Shown: positions 63,852-64,000 of the stretch, one piece after another | Position numbering within the stretch: the first letter of the stretch is position 1 | Layout of the letters: every line of letters begins with the position of its first letter | NCBI GenBank assembly: GCA_024195585.1 | Contig: SWBL01000004.1 | Span: 62,001 to 126,000 of the forward strand | Source: Aureobasidium sp. EXF-3400 | Lineage: Eukaryota; Ascomycota; Dothideomycetes; Dothideales; Saccotheciaceae | Reading direction: 5' to 3' | DNA length: 64,000 nucleotides | The notes under the pieces: generated by a model | Seen by the model: the letters and a program-made list of their open reading frames with translations, nothing else | Databases searched by the model: none | What the model was told of the DNA's origin: nothing | Made by a program: the position numbers and the translations under genes

Positions 63852-64000
63852 TCCCATTTCCCATAGAAGGGCCAGAATTAAGTGTTACAGGGGCGTTCAA
63901 AAGGCATGACTGCAGGGCAAGGCAAGCTACGAAGCCAACAGCAGTGTGCGATAGCTCAGGCAAATGCTGAGCACAGGCGTAAGGCTCTTTTGGAGTTGGC
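63852..64000. other. 3' flank of the AtfA-type gene
   Basis: 149 bases after the stop codon up to the window edge. This is presumably 3' untranslated sequence, and no other feature is seen. Confidence 0.5.

Overview
The window is nuclear DNA of a filamentous ascomycete (Pezizomycotina). Genes are dense and lie on both strands. Most carry short introns of about 50-60 nt with GT...CTRAY...AG signals. The gene set is typical of moulds: AtfA-type bZIP, multi-ZZ NBR1, Barentsz, surface-growth GT2 glycosyltransferase, PNUTS and Rtf1. A Dothideomycete is my best guess, but that is inference. I see no rRNA, convincing tRNA, CRISPR array or intact transposon.

Region 1 (1-8.5 kb) is accessory DNA. It holds five paralogues of a family I do not recognise, one on the minus strand and four on the plus strand. 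They share a helical N-terminal part, a TP...W linker motif and a C-terminal LVFHWTT/N motif. Three copies are broken by in-frame stops or a frameshift (980-2022, 2359-3474, 4078-5166). Two are intact (5559-6593, 6875-8488). This is the most novel-looking content of the window.

Region 2 (9-18.1 kb) is housekeeping: GET3 (tail-anchored protein insertion), UTP15 (pre-rRNA processing), a CCR4-NOT Not3/5 subunit, D-aminoacyl-tRNA deacylase, and a Cyp40/Cpr6 Hsp90 co-chaperone.

Region 3 (18.1-28 kb) is mixed. It has a kinase with HAD and DFS in place of HRD and DFG, a large membrane DUF1365 protein, and a tandem pair of divergent kinase-like genes. The second of that pair carries a premature TGA.

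Region 4 (28.2-41.2 kb) has the mitochondrial translation GTPase GUF1 divergent from the checkpoint gene MAD2. A 2.7-kb gene-free stretch leads to the GT2 glycosyltransferase. An unrecognised coiled-coil gene with an in-frame TAG and an aspartic protease without a visible signal peptide follow.

Region 5 (42.3-64 kb) is mostly gene expression and trafficking: a PNUTS/Ppn1-like PP1 regulator with a CCCH finger, SLY1 (ER-Golgi SNARE regulation), a Barentsz-type exon-junction protein, an NBR1-type selective autophagy receptor, RTF1 (Paf1 complex), COQ7 (ubiquinone synthesis), a small unknown gene, and an Atf1/AtfA bZIP stress regulator.

Exon boundaries were read by eye. For each spliced gene called intact the exon lengths sum to a whole number of codons, but none has been checked against transcripts.
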